Positions 20,523-32,292 of a DNA stretch of 64,000 nt are shown here, one piece after another. Every line of letters begins with the position of its first letter. The stretch's first letter is position 1. Below the pieces are notes generated by a model that was not told where the DNA came from, ran no database searches, and saw only the letters and a program-made list of their open reading frames with translations. The stretch is from contig JAOALB010000099.1 of NCBI GenBank assembly GCA_025331125.1, positions 1 to 64,000 of the forward strand, in the 5' to 3' direction. Made by a program: the position numbers and the translations under genes. This DNA is from Mycogone perniciosa. Its lineage: Eukaryota; Ascomycota; Sordariomycetes; Hypocreales; Hypocreaceae.

Positions 20523-20551
20523 CGAGCATAGTGTTGTATTTATTTACCATG

Positions 20552-22230
20552 TCACATGCCCAGCGAGCGATCTATGTAATTTCCAAACATCTGGATATAG
20601 TTAGGAATATCGTCAATCTCTGAGTCCTCTGTTGTTGTGTACAATGTGCTAGAATCGCTCGCAAACGTCGGTTGTCTCGATCTCAATTCTCTTGCTCCAC
20701 CTGTAGCTATCGTTTCCATTCTCTTCAGATATACTCTACGCTTGTGAACACCCACGTCGCAGAAAAGAAGCTTGCTGAAGTTCTCTGATGATACTTTGTT
20801 CACTCCGAGTGATGTTGTAGCTAGCGTCGCACCAGATGCGGCATCATCGAGGACGGTTGTGATGTCGAAGCATCTTCGTAATACGATGATGTCACCCACG
20901 AGCTGATGCTCTGAGGGAGGAAGCGGCCAGTGTCCAGGGATGCTGATACTGGTGTTGTTGACGAGACCTGCGAGTGTGGGTTTGTACTCTTCGCCTTCGG
21001 CACTGTTTGGCGGCGTAGGATTGACACATGGAAGGCCATGTCTTGAGCGGTAGAGGTCAACGAGAGAGCGTAAATACGGTCGATCAGCACGCGGTACTAT
21101 ATCGTATTCGTTCACAAAGGCGAGTGCCCATCCAACATTAGGCCTCTTTATCACTTGGTTCAGAGGGGAGGAAACGACTGGTGCGCAGCCAAATGTGACC
21201 AAGGAGAACTTGATCGCGGATACTGCTCATGGTTGGTAGCCAAATAAGATTGTAAGGTTAGGGAAGACACTTACAGTGGGCTGGAGTTTGCGAGACAAGA
21301 TGAAGAAAGATGAGGGAGGAAACGGAACCCCCAGCGGAATGGCCCGTGAATATTATGTGCGAAATTTGAGCATCTATCTCAAGCTGTCGGGAAATATCTT
21401 GTAAAAGATAGGGAATTAAAGACTTGGCGCAAACCAGGAAGCCTTTATGTGCCTGGATGGGCTTCTCGGTATCCCTAGAACTCTGTAGATAGTTGTTAGG
21501 ATCGCAAAAGTAGGAACACGGCGCAGGAGGAGTATCTCACCACTATGCTGCTGGCGTCTTGAGATTCCGAATTGAGGTTCACCATGTGATCGGTAGGGCT
21601 TGCAGTGCCTCTAATGGAGACTATAAGTGTGTCGCTCTTTGCAACTTTCCACATGGAAACGGCCTTTGATCTCCCCGTGACTGATGCGGCGCGTGTCATG
21701 ACGGGGATTAGCTCAGGGCCAGGATGGGCCATTAGATCGTAGACAAGGCACGAGCACTGGCATGCTGCGTATAGAAGCTGTGCAACATCGCGAGGACTGG
21801 TCCGTAGGTCATTCATCATCAGCATCGCATCCTATCTTGTCCTGTCCTGTGTAGCTGAAGTGGGCATGCGGGTGTACTAACCATGACCACTCCTCGCCTG
21901 CATGGTCATCGAGTCTTGCATTCTGGTATTTGGCAGCCTCTTCAGACAGTCGCTCGAGATGCAATCGCAGCAAATCGCTAGGATCTTCTAAATCGCGCAA
22001 TCACGTTAGCCCACAGACGATGATTGTAACTATTGATGCGAACCTTCGTAGTTGAGTTGATCAAAGATGAAGTCGAGGCCCTCTGCCAGTTCTGCGACTG
22101 CAGCAGACGAGGCTCGCCAATTATCGCTGAAGGGGCCTGCAGGGAGAGCTGTGGAGGCGATAGCTGTTGAGGTCGAGCGGGCTGAGCCTCTAGCACTTCG
22201 ACTTTTAACGCTGGATTTCCACATGTTCAT
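20552..22230 (-). CDS. Class 3 (alpha/beta-hydrolase) lipase-like protein
   Basis: Five exons (22230-22044, 21987-21882, 21796-21541, 21482-21275, 21222-20552) give 475 residues with a continuous frame. Nucleophile Ser232 lies in FTGHSAGGSVSSL (GxSxG); the acid is probably the Asp of FVNEYDIVPRAD; a His in PPSEHQLVGDIIVL may complete the triad. The segment SDTLIVSIRGTAS before it is the oxyanion strand of lipase_3 proteins. No clear signal peptide, so an intracellular enzyme is likely. The last acceptor could be GAG or CAG three bases apart, changing one residue. It is convergent with the GRDP gene (29 bp between stops). Substrate unknown. Confidence 0.85.
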
Positions 22231-22558
22231 TTTATTCGGGTGGTCTGACCAGAATTAAAATTCGTGATGGATGTTCTAGCTATTATTTATTTTATGGAAA
22301 AGCTCTGGTGTCCAGATCCCATCCCATACATAGGGTTTCATGCTTAATCAGAACGGTATGTCACCCGACCGAATTCATCAGCCTCACATTTCCCCCATTT
22401 GCATTCCTGTACTTCGCGAGGCTGCAGACTGCAGGCTGCAGGCTGGAGGTGGGGTAAAAAGCAGTTGTCACACGAAAGTAGCCATCTATCTGCAGTCTGC
22501 TTCATGTAATTTAGCTTAAGGTACCTGGCTATTTTGTTTAATCAAAATCGCCATAAGC

Positions 22559-23835
22559 ATGAGCAGACAGAAACAGACGCTTCAGGATGACTCAGAGCAC
22601 CTGACTGCCACTCCTGTTCAAACCGGGGGTCACACTTGGAGTGGTAGAACACATCAAGTACCTCTTCACTCCACGTCAAGCCTACCTCGCTATCTGCCTC
22701 GAACGCTTTTGCAAAAGACCACTTGCGGCACTACTACGAATGATGAAGAGGCTGGCGTTGATACATCTTCAGCTACATTAACTCATCGGTTTCCTTCTAG
22801 CGCCGGACCACATCGGCAGAGTGATACAAAACGCCCAGAAAAGTTTGACGCCCTCAAAAACAACGAAGCACGGAAATTCTTTGACAAAATCCATGCGGCA
22901 ACTCCATGCGTTTTCATCTGTTTAGGTCCCCCACATTGCAGTCGAATAATCCCCATCTCTGTCAAGGATGACGCCAGCGATGAAGATACATTTAAGGCCA
23001 TGAAAGAGAGCTGGTGTGAACATAGGAAATGGATACCTTTCCGCAAGGTCATCCGGGTCGAAGAGGTGACTGCAAGTATCCTTTTCCCTTACACCAACGA
23101 ACTCACTGATTTGTGTCACAGTTTCGCTTTGCTGGTGAAACCAAGGCTGCAAAACGAACAGAAGACCCCATTCTTATCGGTATATGTGAGCCAGTGGATA
23201 TCATACAGCTGCGCCAAGACCTTCAAAATCACTCAAAAGCCATCCTAGAGTCAATAAGAACATGGCAAGACCCAATTGGACATGAAGAATGCATTCTAGA
23301 CTACACAAGCGGCGAGTGGGAGCATTCCTCGAGATGTCCCAGTCATCGAATTGCCTCCGAAGACTGCGACATTAAAAAGTTTCACTGTGTACAGAACCAT
23401 CTAGGTGATCTGTCTCTTATACCGGCACTGACTCTATCTTTTTTCAATCCCTCGCTGGCAAAAGGCCAGCAGCTGCTTGGTGGTCTTGCCCTGTGTGAAG
23501 ATGGAGTTTACTCACACTTGTTTGGCTAACCGTAACCCCAAATCAAGTTCAAAATCATCTGCTAACTAGAACATAGAAACATGCTACGCAACCTCTACCG
23601 ACATGATCCACGAATCGGCAATATCACATTCAAGGGATACAGTATCACGGAGGGTTGGGATGATGCAGGATGTAGCGCCGCCCTGACAATTACAATAATA
23701 TCCATCATCGGTTCTACTGCTATTTTCAGAGTGATATTCGGAGATTGGCAAACCGCCATGGCGGCCAGCCCTCTTGAAGTTGCAGCCGTTACTTTAATCA
23801 TTCAGTGGATGGTATACGCTGCCAAGCAGGATTGA
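22559..23835 (+). CDS. Fungal-specific protein with C-terminal membrane segments
   Basis: The first exon starts at 22559 (MSRQKQTL). A short intron ends at 23121 (GTCACAG), and the frame resumes as FRFAGETKAAKRTEDP and ICEPVDIIQLRQDL. Donor choice is open: GTGACT at 23066 or GCAAGT at 23072, both in frame. Exon 2 runs to about 23500. A last exon, about 23580-23835, encodes YSITEGWDDAGC followed by two hydrophobic helices. The junction between exons 2 and 3 is uncertain because no good donor keeps the frame. The layout (soluble part, EPVDI segment, EGW, two helices at the end) matches a large family of fungal hypothetical proteins. Confidence 0.5.
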
Positions 23836-24941
23836 TCCAGTCTGTCAGCGAACTTGATGTGCCGAACGAGGATGGCTTGCAGTTTGAGTGGAACAGGAGT
23901 ATAATTGTTGGGTAGTTACGTCTTCAAGCCCCTGGGCCAACTTCTGAAGCAGGCATGCGGCAAGTCTCAGCAGGGCTTGAAAACTGGCCAAGTCCTACCC
24001 TATTAGGAATTCAATTCCCCAAATTTTGTTGGAATTTTATATTCGCTGTTGAATATCTAGTAGTTCATAATTTGGAAGATATCCACCATTCTGTCCTCAA
24101 CCCTTAATTGGCATCAGAAGAATATCTCAATGTCATAAATTGTTGGATTGTCTCGCTTGGGTTCGTTTGGGTATTCATGGACCCTGGGTGTATTAATCTG
24201 AAGGCTTGATTATGTATGGTTGTGATTGACGGCGTAACGTGTGCGGAGATATAGAAAGTCGTGATATCAGTCAGATCTGTCTGGCTAAGCGTGTCATGAA
24301 CTAGGCGATGTGCTCTCTTACCAGCTCCTATGTCCCTGGAGGAAGGGAGACAGTACAAGAGGGAGAGCAAACTCAACAAGAACTTCCATCAATTTGCGAG
24401 AAACTTCGTGTATTGGTGATAGAAGGGTTTGCGTGTGTCGTCGCATGCCTCTGTCGCTGGGTATTTCGAGTCTAGCATTTGGACTCTGGAGGCTGTCATT
24501 TGTTTACTTCCACTAAACGTTTGCTACCTGCTATCAGTTACCGTCCCTTGAATTAGGCCGGAAAATTAATACCAGGATCCTCTAGGCATTAATTAACAAG
24601 TATTTCTCTCTGTGTGTTCTGAATCAATTCATGGAGCACAATTTCTGTGGAATGAGTTACGTAATATACGCAAAGCTATGAGTATTAATGAATAGTTGAG
24701 GAGCAAAATAAATAACCCCTGGTTTTCTTTTTGCTAACAAGGCCACGCTCAGAGATGTCTCAGCAAGTGGATATCAGGTGGTGATTCTAAGATATTCGAT
24801 TTTCTATCCTTTCCCCAGAATTATTCCCAGACTTTCCGCGTAGGTTCATATATGTTAATTTCTTTCAAAACACCATGTCTCGCTAACAGTAAATAGATTG
24901 ACGTAACATTATTCACAATCCAAACGGAGCGTTGATCCAAG
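23836..24941. other. Intergenic, AT-rich
   Basis: Short frames only. I see no gene, repeat or RNA signature. Confidence 0.4.
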
Positions 24942-26052
24942 ATGAATTCTGCGAGTATCCGCCACGCGAGTGCTTCTGGGGCTTTAACCCAGAAAAGACA
25001 ACCACCACCACCACCACCAAGACCAGGCAGCATCATGTTTCTGCCCGAACGAGGAAGATCGTCCGTCGCACTAGAGGATAGGGGGATAAGATTTCCACCC
25101 AAAGAGGCGTTTGGCCACCATGGAGTGATCTTGGCTGGGGGAGCTCGAGCCGGACAAGTCTCGATTTTAATAGTTTGTTCGTTCCTCACGTCGGCTAACG
25201 GTCGTTTGAATTGTGAATATCCATGATTCTAACCCATTTACGATACATAGATTACCTCGTTCAGACGGAAAGGCCTCAAAGCCTTACACCCGGCAGACTG
25301 GGACTGTTATCTCACAATGAGCCCAGCAAAACCCCATCCAAATTCTGGGGGACTCCTGGAGCTCATGAACGGCGGGACTCTCGGCAGAGCAGCATGGGTA
25401 AATATCAGTGGTGTATACGCCATTCCCATCTCTATCCTCGAGCCGCTGAACCAGAAGCTGGGGCGAGTCCTTACTGAGGACTCGTACGACCTGTTAATCG
25501 ACTGGCTGGTGGACTCTGCCAAGTGGAGGGCAGAGATCCAGAGAGTGAGAGGGTCAAGACAAACAGGCCAAGACACGGGACGGCAAACTTCTGAACCTAT
25601 GAAGACGCCGAAGAATCACGGACAGCAGCCTACCGTTGATGATGGCGCTGAAAGTGATGCTGCAACAGATCCTGTCCTAGAGCCGACAACCCCTCCCCAG
25701 CCTCCGACACCCGAGACTTCAGAAAGTCGAATTGATATTGTGCGAGAAGCAGAAGTCCCTCGTGGAATTTTGCGTGAAAACAGACGGCCTGAAACGGAGG
25801 TGTTGAATCGTGCGCTCCAAGTGTTTGTCGTGTTTGTGGTCACATATTTTGTCATCCTAACAGTGAGTTTTTGGAGTCGCCGACTCACAGCTGTCAACAC
25901 TTACTGTTAACAAGGCTGGCTTTGCACTCTAGGGAAATGCCCTAATCCAGAAATTTTATTTCAGACTTTTAATGGGATTGCTGACGGTCTGGGGTTGGAT
26001 TTCGGTCCTAACACTGGTCTTCGATTTATACCGCCGTTTGACAACCCCCTGA
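24942..26052 (+). CDS. Hypothetical protein with C-terminal membrane hairpin
   Basis: Three exons (24942-25172, 25251-25862, 25933-26052) give 320 residues; all phases are zero. Intron 1 uses GTTTGT and ACATAG with TTCTAAC; intron 2 uses GTGAGT and CTCTAG with GTTAAC. The N terminus has a poly-proline stretch (QKRQPPPPPPRPGS). A folded-looking middle (LMNGGTLGRAAWVNISGVYA, LLIDWLVDSAKW) is followed by a disordered Pro/Thr/Glu part and two hydrophobic helices (LQVFVVFVVTYFVILT and LLMGLLTVWGWISVLTLVF). A later acceptor (TTTCAG) would give a soluble C terminus of about 60 residues instead. The family is not recognised. Confidence 0.5.
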
Positions 26053-26504
26053 AATTTAGGGCAGCGCGAACCCTCCCCTCACCACTCCTATCCATATTGC
26101 AAGAGCTCCAAGACCACCACAACTTCCTCGAGAGACAGTATTGACTCCAGTTCTCAGATTCGGCAACAATGACGCTGGAAAGAGCTCATTGCGACTGCCA
26201 CCGTTTTTGACACCGCCTGAAATGAGGAAGAATCGCGTATCTCTGCATCTTTTTACTCTTCTCTCATCCATCTCTAGCAATCATCCTTGTGGGAGCAGCA
26301 TTAACAAACACACCGTTCTGCGATTATTTCTACCATATATCATTACCTCCATTTATCTCCGAGACCTCACGAGTTCCGACTTTCACGACTGTCCATCCGA
26401 CGATACATACTACGGGGAGGAGACCCAGAGCACGAGGAGTCATTCGGCATCGACTAGGAGAAGCCTCAGTTTTGGTGCAACCACTACCTGGCCCACTAGG
26501 CCTC

Positions 26505-28306
26505 ATGTACGGACACAAGTGAGTCTGCCTCAGCAAGGCCTGACTTCACGCCATACGCTAACGCTCTGTACCATCTATAGATCCATCAAGACCAATGGAG
26601 TCGAGTGCGGTATGGAGGCGCTCGTCCTCGCAATTGTTACGTCCTTCGGCGGGTTTCTATTCGGTTACGACATCGGCCAGATATCTGGAACACTCCTCCT
26701 TCAAGATTTCAAGAACCGCTTCTTGGACCCACAGGATGAGAAGAAGTTCTCGTTTATTACCTCGTGTATCGTGTCTGTCATGAGCGTGGGATGCCTAATC
26801 GGCTCGATGTCAGGGGCATAGTAAGTTCAAGCCGAACCTTGTGACTACCCACCAACATTCGGTGGCCTAACGTTTCGTCACAGCACATCAGACTGGTGGG
26901 GAAGGCGACTAAGCATATCCTTTGGCGTGGCTCTCTTCATTGCTGGCGGAACGTTACAGATAACGGCTGTGAATAGCTGGGTTCATATGATGATTGGGCG
27001 ATTCGTTACTGGTCTTGGTCTTGGAAACCTCTCTGTCGGCGTTCCAATGTACCAGTCAGAGTCCGCACCGAGAGAAATTCGTGGCTCCGTTGTCGCCTCG
27101 TACCAACTCATGATCACAGTGGGCATCCTCACCGCGAATGCCATCTGCTGCTGGGTCCGGAACTTTCAGGATACGAGTGCTTCATGGCGTTGTCTGATTG
27201 GAATTGGGATAGTCATTGCCATGCCTGTTGGAATTTGCATCTGCATTGTCCCCGAGTCGCCAAGATGGCTTGCTGGTAAAGACGACTAGGAAAGCGCCAG
27301 AATATCAGTGTCACGACTTCGAGGCATGCAGCACCACCCAAATTGTCTTGTGGTAGAAAATGACCTCCACGAAATGCGGGAAGTTTTGGGTCTCGAGAAG
27401 CAGGCTGGTAATTCTTCATGGCTCGAATGCTTCTCCCCAACATCCAAAGTGCCCAAGACGCTCTATCGTACTCTCCTCGGTATGGGCATCCACTTTCTAC
27501 AGCAGTGGACGGGAATCAACTATTTCTTTTATTACAGCTCCATTATTTTCGGTGAAACGATCCAAGATCCCTTTGTCATGCAGGTCATCCTCGCTTCCGT
27601 CAATGTTGCCATGACTCTTTACAGCCTTTACGTGGTGGACAGGCTCGGCCGTCGATGGCCTCTTATCATCGGCGCATTGTGGCAGGCGATCTGGCTGGTG
27701 ATATTCGCCTCCGTTGGCCTGATGACTGACAAAAGCCAAGCAAGCAACAAAGGATACGGACTTGTTCTGATCATCTCGGCCTGCATGTTCATTGCATCTT
27801 TCGCTGGCACTTGGGGCCCCGTACCATGGGTCATCATTGGCGAGACTTTTACTCTACGCACCCGTGCTAAGCAGGCATCCTTGGCCACCAGCGCCAATTG
27901 GCTTGGAAACTGTGAGCAAATGGAACTATCTTTAACAAGACCAAAGATGTCTTTGCTAACTAGAATAACAGTCATCATCGGCTTAGTTACACCCTATGCT
28001 GACCTCGCCATGTCCTACGGATTTGGCTTCGTTCTCGCAGGCACCAACATTATTGCTGCCCTCACCGTCTGGTTCTGCCTGTATGAGTCCCGCGCACTCA
28101 GTCTCGAGAGTGTGGATCTCATGTACAGCCAAGACAACTTGACGGCACGGAACAGTTCTGGTTGGGTTCCACCTGGGTACATCACACGCCTGCAACGAGA
28201 TGAAGGAAAGTATCGCCGGATGAGCCTTGTTGGTCTCACTGGTCTCACTCCACCGGAAGAAGGTGACAACAAGGAGGTGGAAAAATCTCCGAAAGCAGTT
28301 GCTTGA
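26505..28306 (+). pseudogene. MFS sugar transporter with an in-frame TAG
   Basis: Exons 26505-26518, 26581-26820, 26884-27911 and 27972-28306 total 539 codons including the stop. Sugar-porter signatures are clear: SFGGFLFGYDIGQISG, WWGRR, GRFVTGLGLGNLSVGVPMYQSE, PESPRWLAGK, QQWTGINYFFYY, VDRLGRRWPL and WGPVPWVIIGETF. At 27287-27289 a TAG interrupts the chain in the central loop, just after PESPRWLAGKDD; the reading continues perfectly behind it. The 14-nt GT...AG around it is far too short to be an intron. No other lesion is visible, so inactivation looks recent, or there is readthrough or a sequencing error. The start is uncertain (MYGHK at 26505 or MEALVL at 26612). It most likely carried hexoses. 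Confidence 0.75.
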
Positions 28307-28582
28307 AGACTGTTAGATGCAGTGTGGTTTTTGGAGCTTTGATACTGAGCATTATTATCATTATAGTCTTTAGGAAGTAATAATTCAAGAATTATTCTCT
28401 TTCATAACAAAATCCTTTAAACACGACAATTTCGAAAGGAATAATCCACAACAAGACAGCGTCAAGGACAGCTATTGCTCTATTTGGGTGTACTAATGAT
28501 TAACTATATCGACCTCAGAAATACGCCGCGCTAAGATGTCTATATGTGAGTCTAGTTGAAAAGAGAAAAAATATCCACCCCC

Positions 28583-30325
28583 TCAGGCTGACTCCCCCTT
28601 CTTTTGCGCTATAGGAGTAGACTCCTGTACTGCTGGCAGTCTCTCTCGGTCTGAAGCAGCTACCGTACTGGTGCTGGTGGTATCTGACTCCGAGTCCTCA
28701 CCTGAGTGTGCCGCAGGGGTCGCCAAGGCGAAATTTGTAGGATTGGCCTCCTCATCCTTCTCACGCATGGCAGGTTTAGTGGGAGCGAATCTGCTGCGCA
28801 TGCGAATCTGCTTGCCGTACTTGTAGAACATGAACGGGATGATGGCGAGGACAGTTGCTACACCACCGATGAGCGAGCCGCCGCCGCCAATGCCGAGAGT
28901 ATGGAACATCTGGGAGATGTAGAGAGGCCCGGCAGCACTACAGGCGGAGCGCACGATGGTATTGGCGGCGATGGCAGAGGCAGCGTACATGAGGTAGGTG
29001 TCGACGAGGTAGCTTAGGAAGCTGACGAACAGGAGGAGAAGGGAGCAGGAGAGGAATGCGCCGGCGATGGTAGGGACAATCCAGTGGATAGAGCTGTGAT
29101 GGCAGTGTTAGTATACAGATGGCTATGGCTATGACAGTGAGGAGTGGGCAACGACGTACTTAAAGTGTGCGGTCCATGCGAACCAGAACATGGACACAGC
29201 AAAGCTGATACCGCCGGCAATGGCTACTGGAAGACGATCTTCAGGTTCCATGGGCTTCTCACTGCGCTCGGCTTTGGCTTGTATGCGCTTTGTATCGAAG
29301 AGGATGATGAGCCCGCCAAAGGCAGCGCCGATGGTGCTGCCGATGAGAGGGAGCTCTCCCACGCCGGCATTCCAGCCGCGCTGTTCTTGAAACACGATGG
29401 GGTAGATTGTGAAGAGCATATAGACGAGGGTATACACGACGGAGAGGTAGATGGCCACCAGGAACGAGATGGGGTCGAAGAGGATGATCCACGGACGCGT
29501 GAGGGCGACTGCGTAGACGGTTTTGAGGGAGCGACCGTCGTCTTCCGACTGGGCTTTGACGTTCTCGTAGCCTTGGATCTGGGCCTTGCGGATTCGATGT
29601 GCTTTTGCTCGGAGAATGGTGGGTGCGTGAGTCTCGGGGATGGTGAGCATGATGATGGCTGAGAAGCCGCCGAGCCAGAGGAGGACATAGAAACTCCAGC
29701 GCCAGCTCTTTGTGAGCTCGAGAAAGCCTGCGATAATAGGACCCAGAGCGGAGCCAATCCACATCATGGACGAGAAGCCTGCCATGGAAATGCCGCGCCC
29801 AGCAGGATCCCAGAGATCAGCGAAGACGCCAGGTGTATTACTCAAAGGCGCAGCGACAAAAGCGCCGGTCAGGAAGCGTCCAACAAGCAGGCTTCCGAAG
29901 TTGGGCGCAAACGCGCATAGGAAGTTGAAGGCGTTATACAGCATGAAGGTGATGTAGAAGACCCATCTTCTGCCGTAGAGCTCGCTCATAGGCGCGAAGA
30001 TGAGAGGACCAGCGCAATAGCCCAAGAGGAAGAGCGTGATGGTCAGAGCTGTGGCCTCCTGAGAGACGTTGAACTCCTCGCGTATGGAGGCGAAGCAGCC
30101 GGTTGGAGCACTTGATGCAAAGGTGGAATTCGCAACGAGGAAGATGGCGGCAGCGGTGATGGTGAAGCGTCGGCCAGTAGACCAGTTTCGAGGGTTTTCA
30201 ATATCGCCTGGGGCGAAGTCGATGTAGCCATCGCTGTTGAGATATGGAGGTTCGTTGGTGAGGAGTTGTTTTGTTCGGTATGGTTTGTTGAGGGGTCTAG
30301 AGAGAATTCGAGATATGCTGTCCAT
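28583..30325 (-). CDS. MFS drug:H+ antiporter-type transporter (DHA1)
   Basis: Exons 30325-29160 and 29093-28583 encode 558 residues. The 66-nt intron (GTACGT, ATACTAAC, TCACAG) joins AA to C. The cytosolic N terminus DFAPGDIENPRNWS is typical of fungal polyamine/drug exporters. Signatures: APMSELYGRRWVFY (motif A), LLVGRFLTGAFVAAPLSNTPG (motif C region) and FQEQRGWNAGVGELPLIG. Twelve helices are expected, with a long acidic/Ser-rich C-terminal tail. Substrate cannot be predicted. Its promoter faces a long gene-poor stretch. Confidence 0.9.
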
Positions 30326-31850
30326 GGTGTATTGTCTTTCAGTGAGGACACTGTGGGACAGCGGTAGAACAGGCCCTTTTCTCCCTTAACAACAGTTATG
30401 TTGTATTTAATAATTTCTGTCCTTTTGAAGTTATCCTGGCAGTCCGCTTGGACTTGTGGATGAGGCGTTAATATTAGATTTTGACCACAAGACAAACCAC
30501 AACAGGATAAACAGGGATTGCCACGTCCACGTCCTCGTATCTATGGACTGAATACGTGGAGATCAGATAATCATAAAATATACGCAATCAAGGAACTTTC
30601 CATCTTGCATCTCGGCACCGCCTCTCGCGTCTTTGATCGGCATTCAGCATCCGCGCGCTGGTGCGGCATGTCTGTCGCCTTCGGATTTAGCAAAACACCG
30701 GAATCAAACGCCTCCCAGGTGCTAGTGATCCCAGTCTCCCGTATAGAGTGCTTGGCGTAGTACTCCGGACTCCGTGTAACTTCCATAGTGCCAAGTTGTA
30801 GATCAGAAGCATGATGAACAAACAAACGCCCTTTGCGTATCCACGCTTGGATTTAGAGCGGCCCACTACCTTCGGCTCCCTTTGAAACCGATTGGATATA
30901 GATAGTTACTGCTAAACTACTCCGTATTTAGCAGTATCTTTAATCAAGCACCCTTGACACCACCTTCGGCATCTCGCGCGCGGCATTCCCGCAATAAATA
31001 CGCTCTTTGCACCTCCAGATGCGGAAATAACACAAGGAAATACTTTATGCCAAGTAATCATATTAATAGTCATCATAATATGTACAGTACGATCTCGGGC
31101 GCAGTTTATATTGCGGCACAGAATGCTCACATTATGCCACATCCTACGGAATAAGATCTGTCCGTCAACGTTTATTTCCGATATCCACCTCTGCAAACAA
31201 ACTCTAGTAAATCCGATGGCATCTTGCATCACAGATAACAGGCAGCACTCGCATCTCTCGGCCTTAATATCAACACGATGAGGCACAGAACATGGCCCAT
31301 AAAATGCTGCTTTTTTTTAGATTGCAAGCTTCGTTCTTTGGTCGCAACGTTCCGTGGAGACGTGTTGTTAGTGTTGAGCCACCAAGAGCTGGTTGCTTCG
31401 GGTTTCTGATCGTGGCCGTGCATCGACGAGGCTCATGCCAGCTCATATTTCTACCGTCTCTGTTCGTTCGTCCGATCCTATAATGTACTACTCCACTATT
31501 AACTCAATCCACTTCTTGTGCTATTCGAGTGCTTCATCAGCCGTATGCTTACCTTGCGCTCTAACGTTATGACGACCCATTTCATCTTCTGTCTCCGAAA
31601 CTTCCAGGACTATACTGGCAAAGTTGGCAGCTAGTACTGAGATGAATGCTTTCATTTGGCAAATTGTGACGACTCTTTGGTTGTTTTGATGTACATCAAG
31701 TGTGTGACCCGCCCCAATCTCTATTCTCCAATTATTATAACTATTCGCCGTCCGTTCGAGTCTTCGTGTTCAGAAAGCCTGGTCAAAGTCCGATGTCAGC
31801 AAGGTCCAGAACTTGATGGTGATGAAGAAGCGACTCACATGCATAGCATT
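30326..31850. other. Gene-poor spacer
   Basis: No domain-bearing frame on either strand. TACTCCGTA-type words lie at about 30760-30775 and 30918-30926. The right end may contain downstream parts of the minus-strand micro-exon transcript. Confidence 0.4.
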
Positions 31851-32245
31851 GCTATTTCGAAAGGTTCTTCCTTATTGTTTGATCGTATCGGCCGTTGTCA
31901 TCGATGTTCTGATGCAGTGTTAGCCAGCCGCTAAAAGTTATAGAAACCCATGGCACTCACTCGTAAAGAGCGTTTGTCTTCACCATCGATAGTGACCTTG
32001 CCTCCCGATCGCAATTTCCTATTCAGAAGTTAGCAATTTTCTCCTCATAACTGAACATGACACATACCTTTCGGATGATCGGTCGAATCTCGGTGGATGA
32101 CATTGAAGATCAGAGCTTTTTGACAAAGGGAAATTGGGTTGCTGTACTTCTCGTATAAACTAGACAGCACTCGTCATTATTCAGCCAAGATAAAACAGAG
32201 AGACTCACTATACCAGATAGGCATGAACGCAGAAGAAGCGTAAAA

Positions 32246-32287
32246 AGGGGAGCGAGCACCCGCCCACCATCCCGCTCCCCTTCTCCC
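32246..32287 (-). repeat. Extra copy of the G-rich hairpin element (a)
   Basis: On the minus strand this reads GGAGAAGGGGAGCGGGATGG, then TGGGCGGGTGCTCGCTCCCC. It has the same CACCCGCCC-type loop as the array hairpins but lies inside a predicted exon rather than after a 5' splice site. Confidence 0.6.
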
Positions 32288-32292
32288 AATAT

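Noticed and set aside
23500..23600. A firm splice junction before the membrane exon of the gene at 22559
   Set aside because: Donors that fit the consensus break the frame and those that keep it are weak (GTTTGG, GTGGTC), so I left the junction open.
27274..27289. Tiny GT...AG interval that would remove the TAG in the sugar transporter
   Set aside because: At about 14 nt with no branch site it is far below any workable intron length.
29144..29662. 172-codon plus-strand frame over the MFS gene
   Set aside because: Antisense shadow of the transporter; acidic low-complexity translation with no domain.
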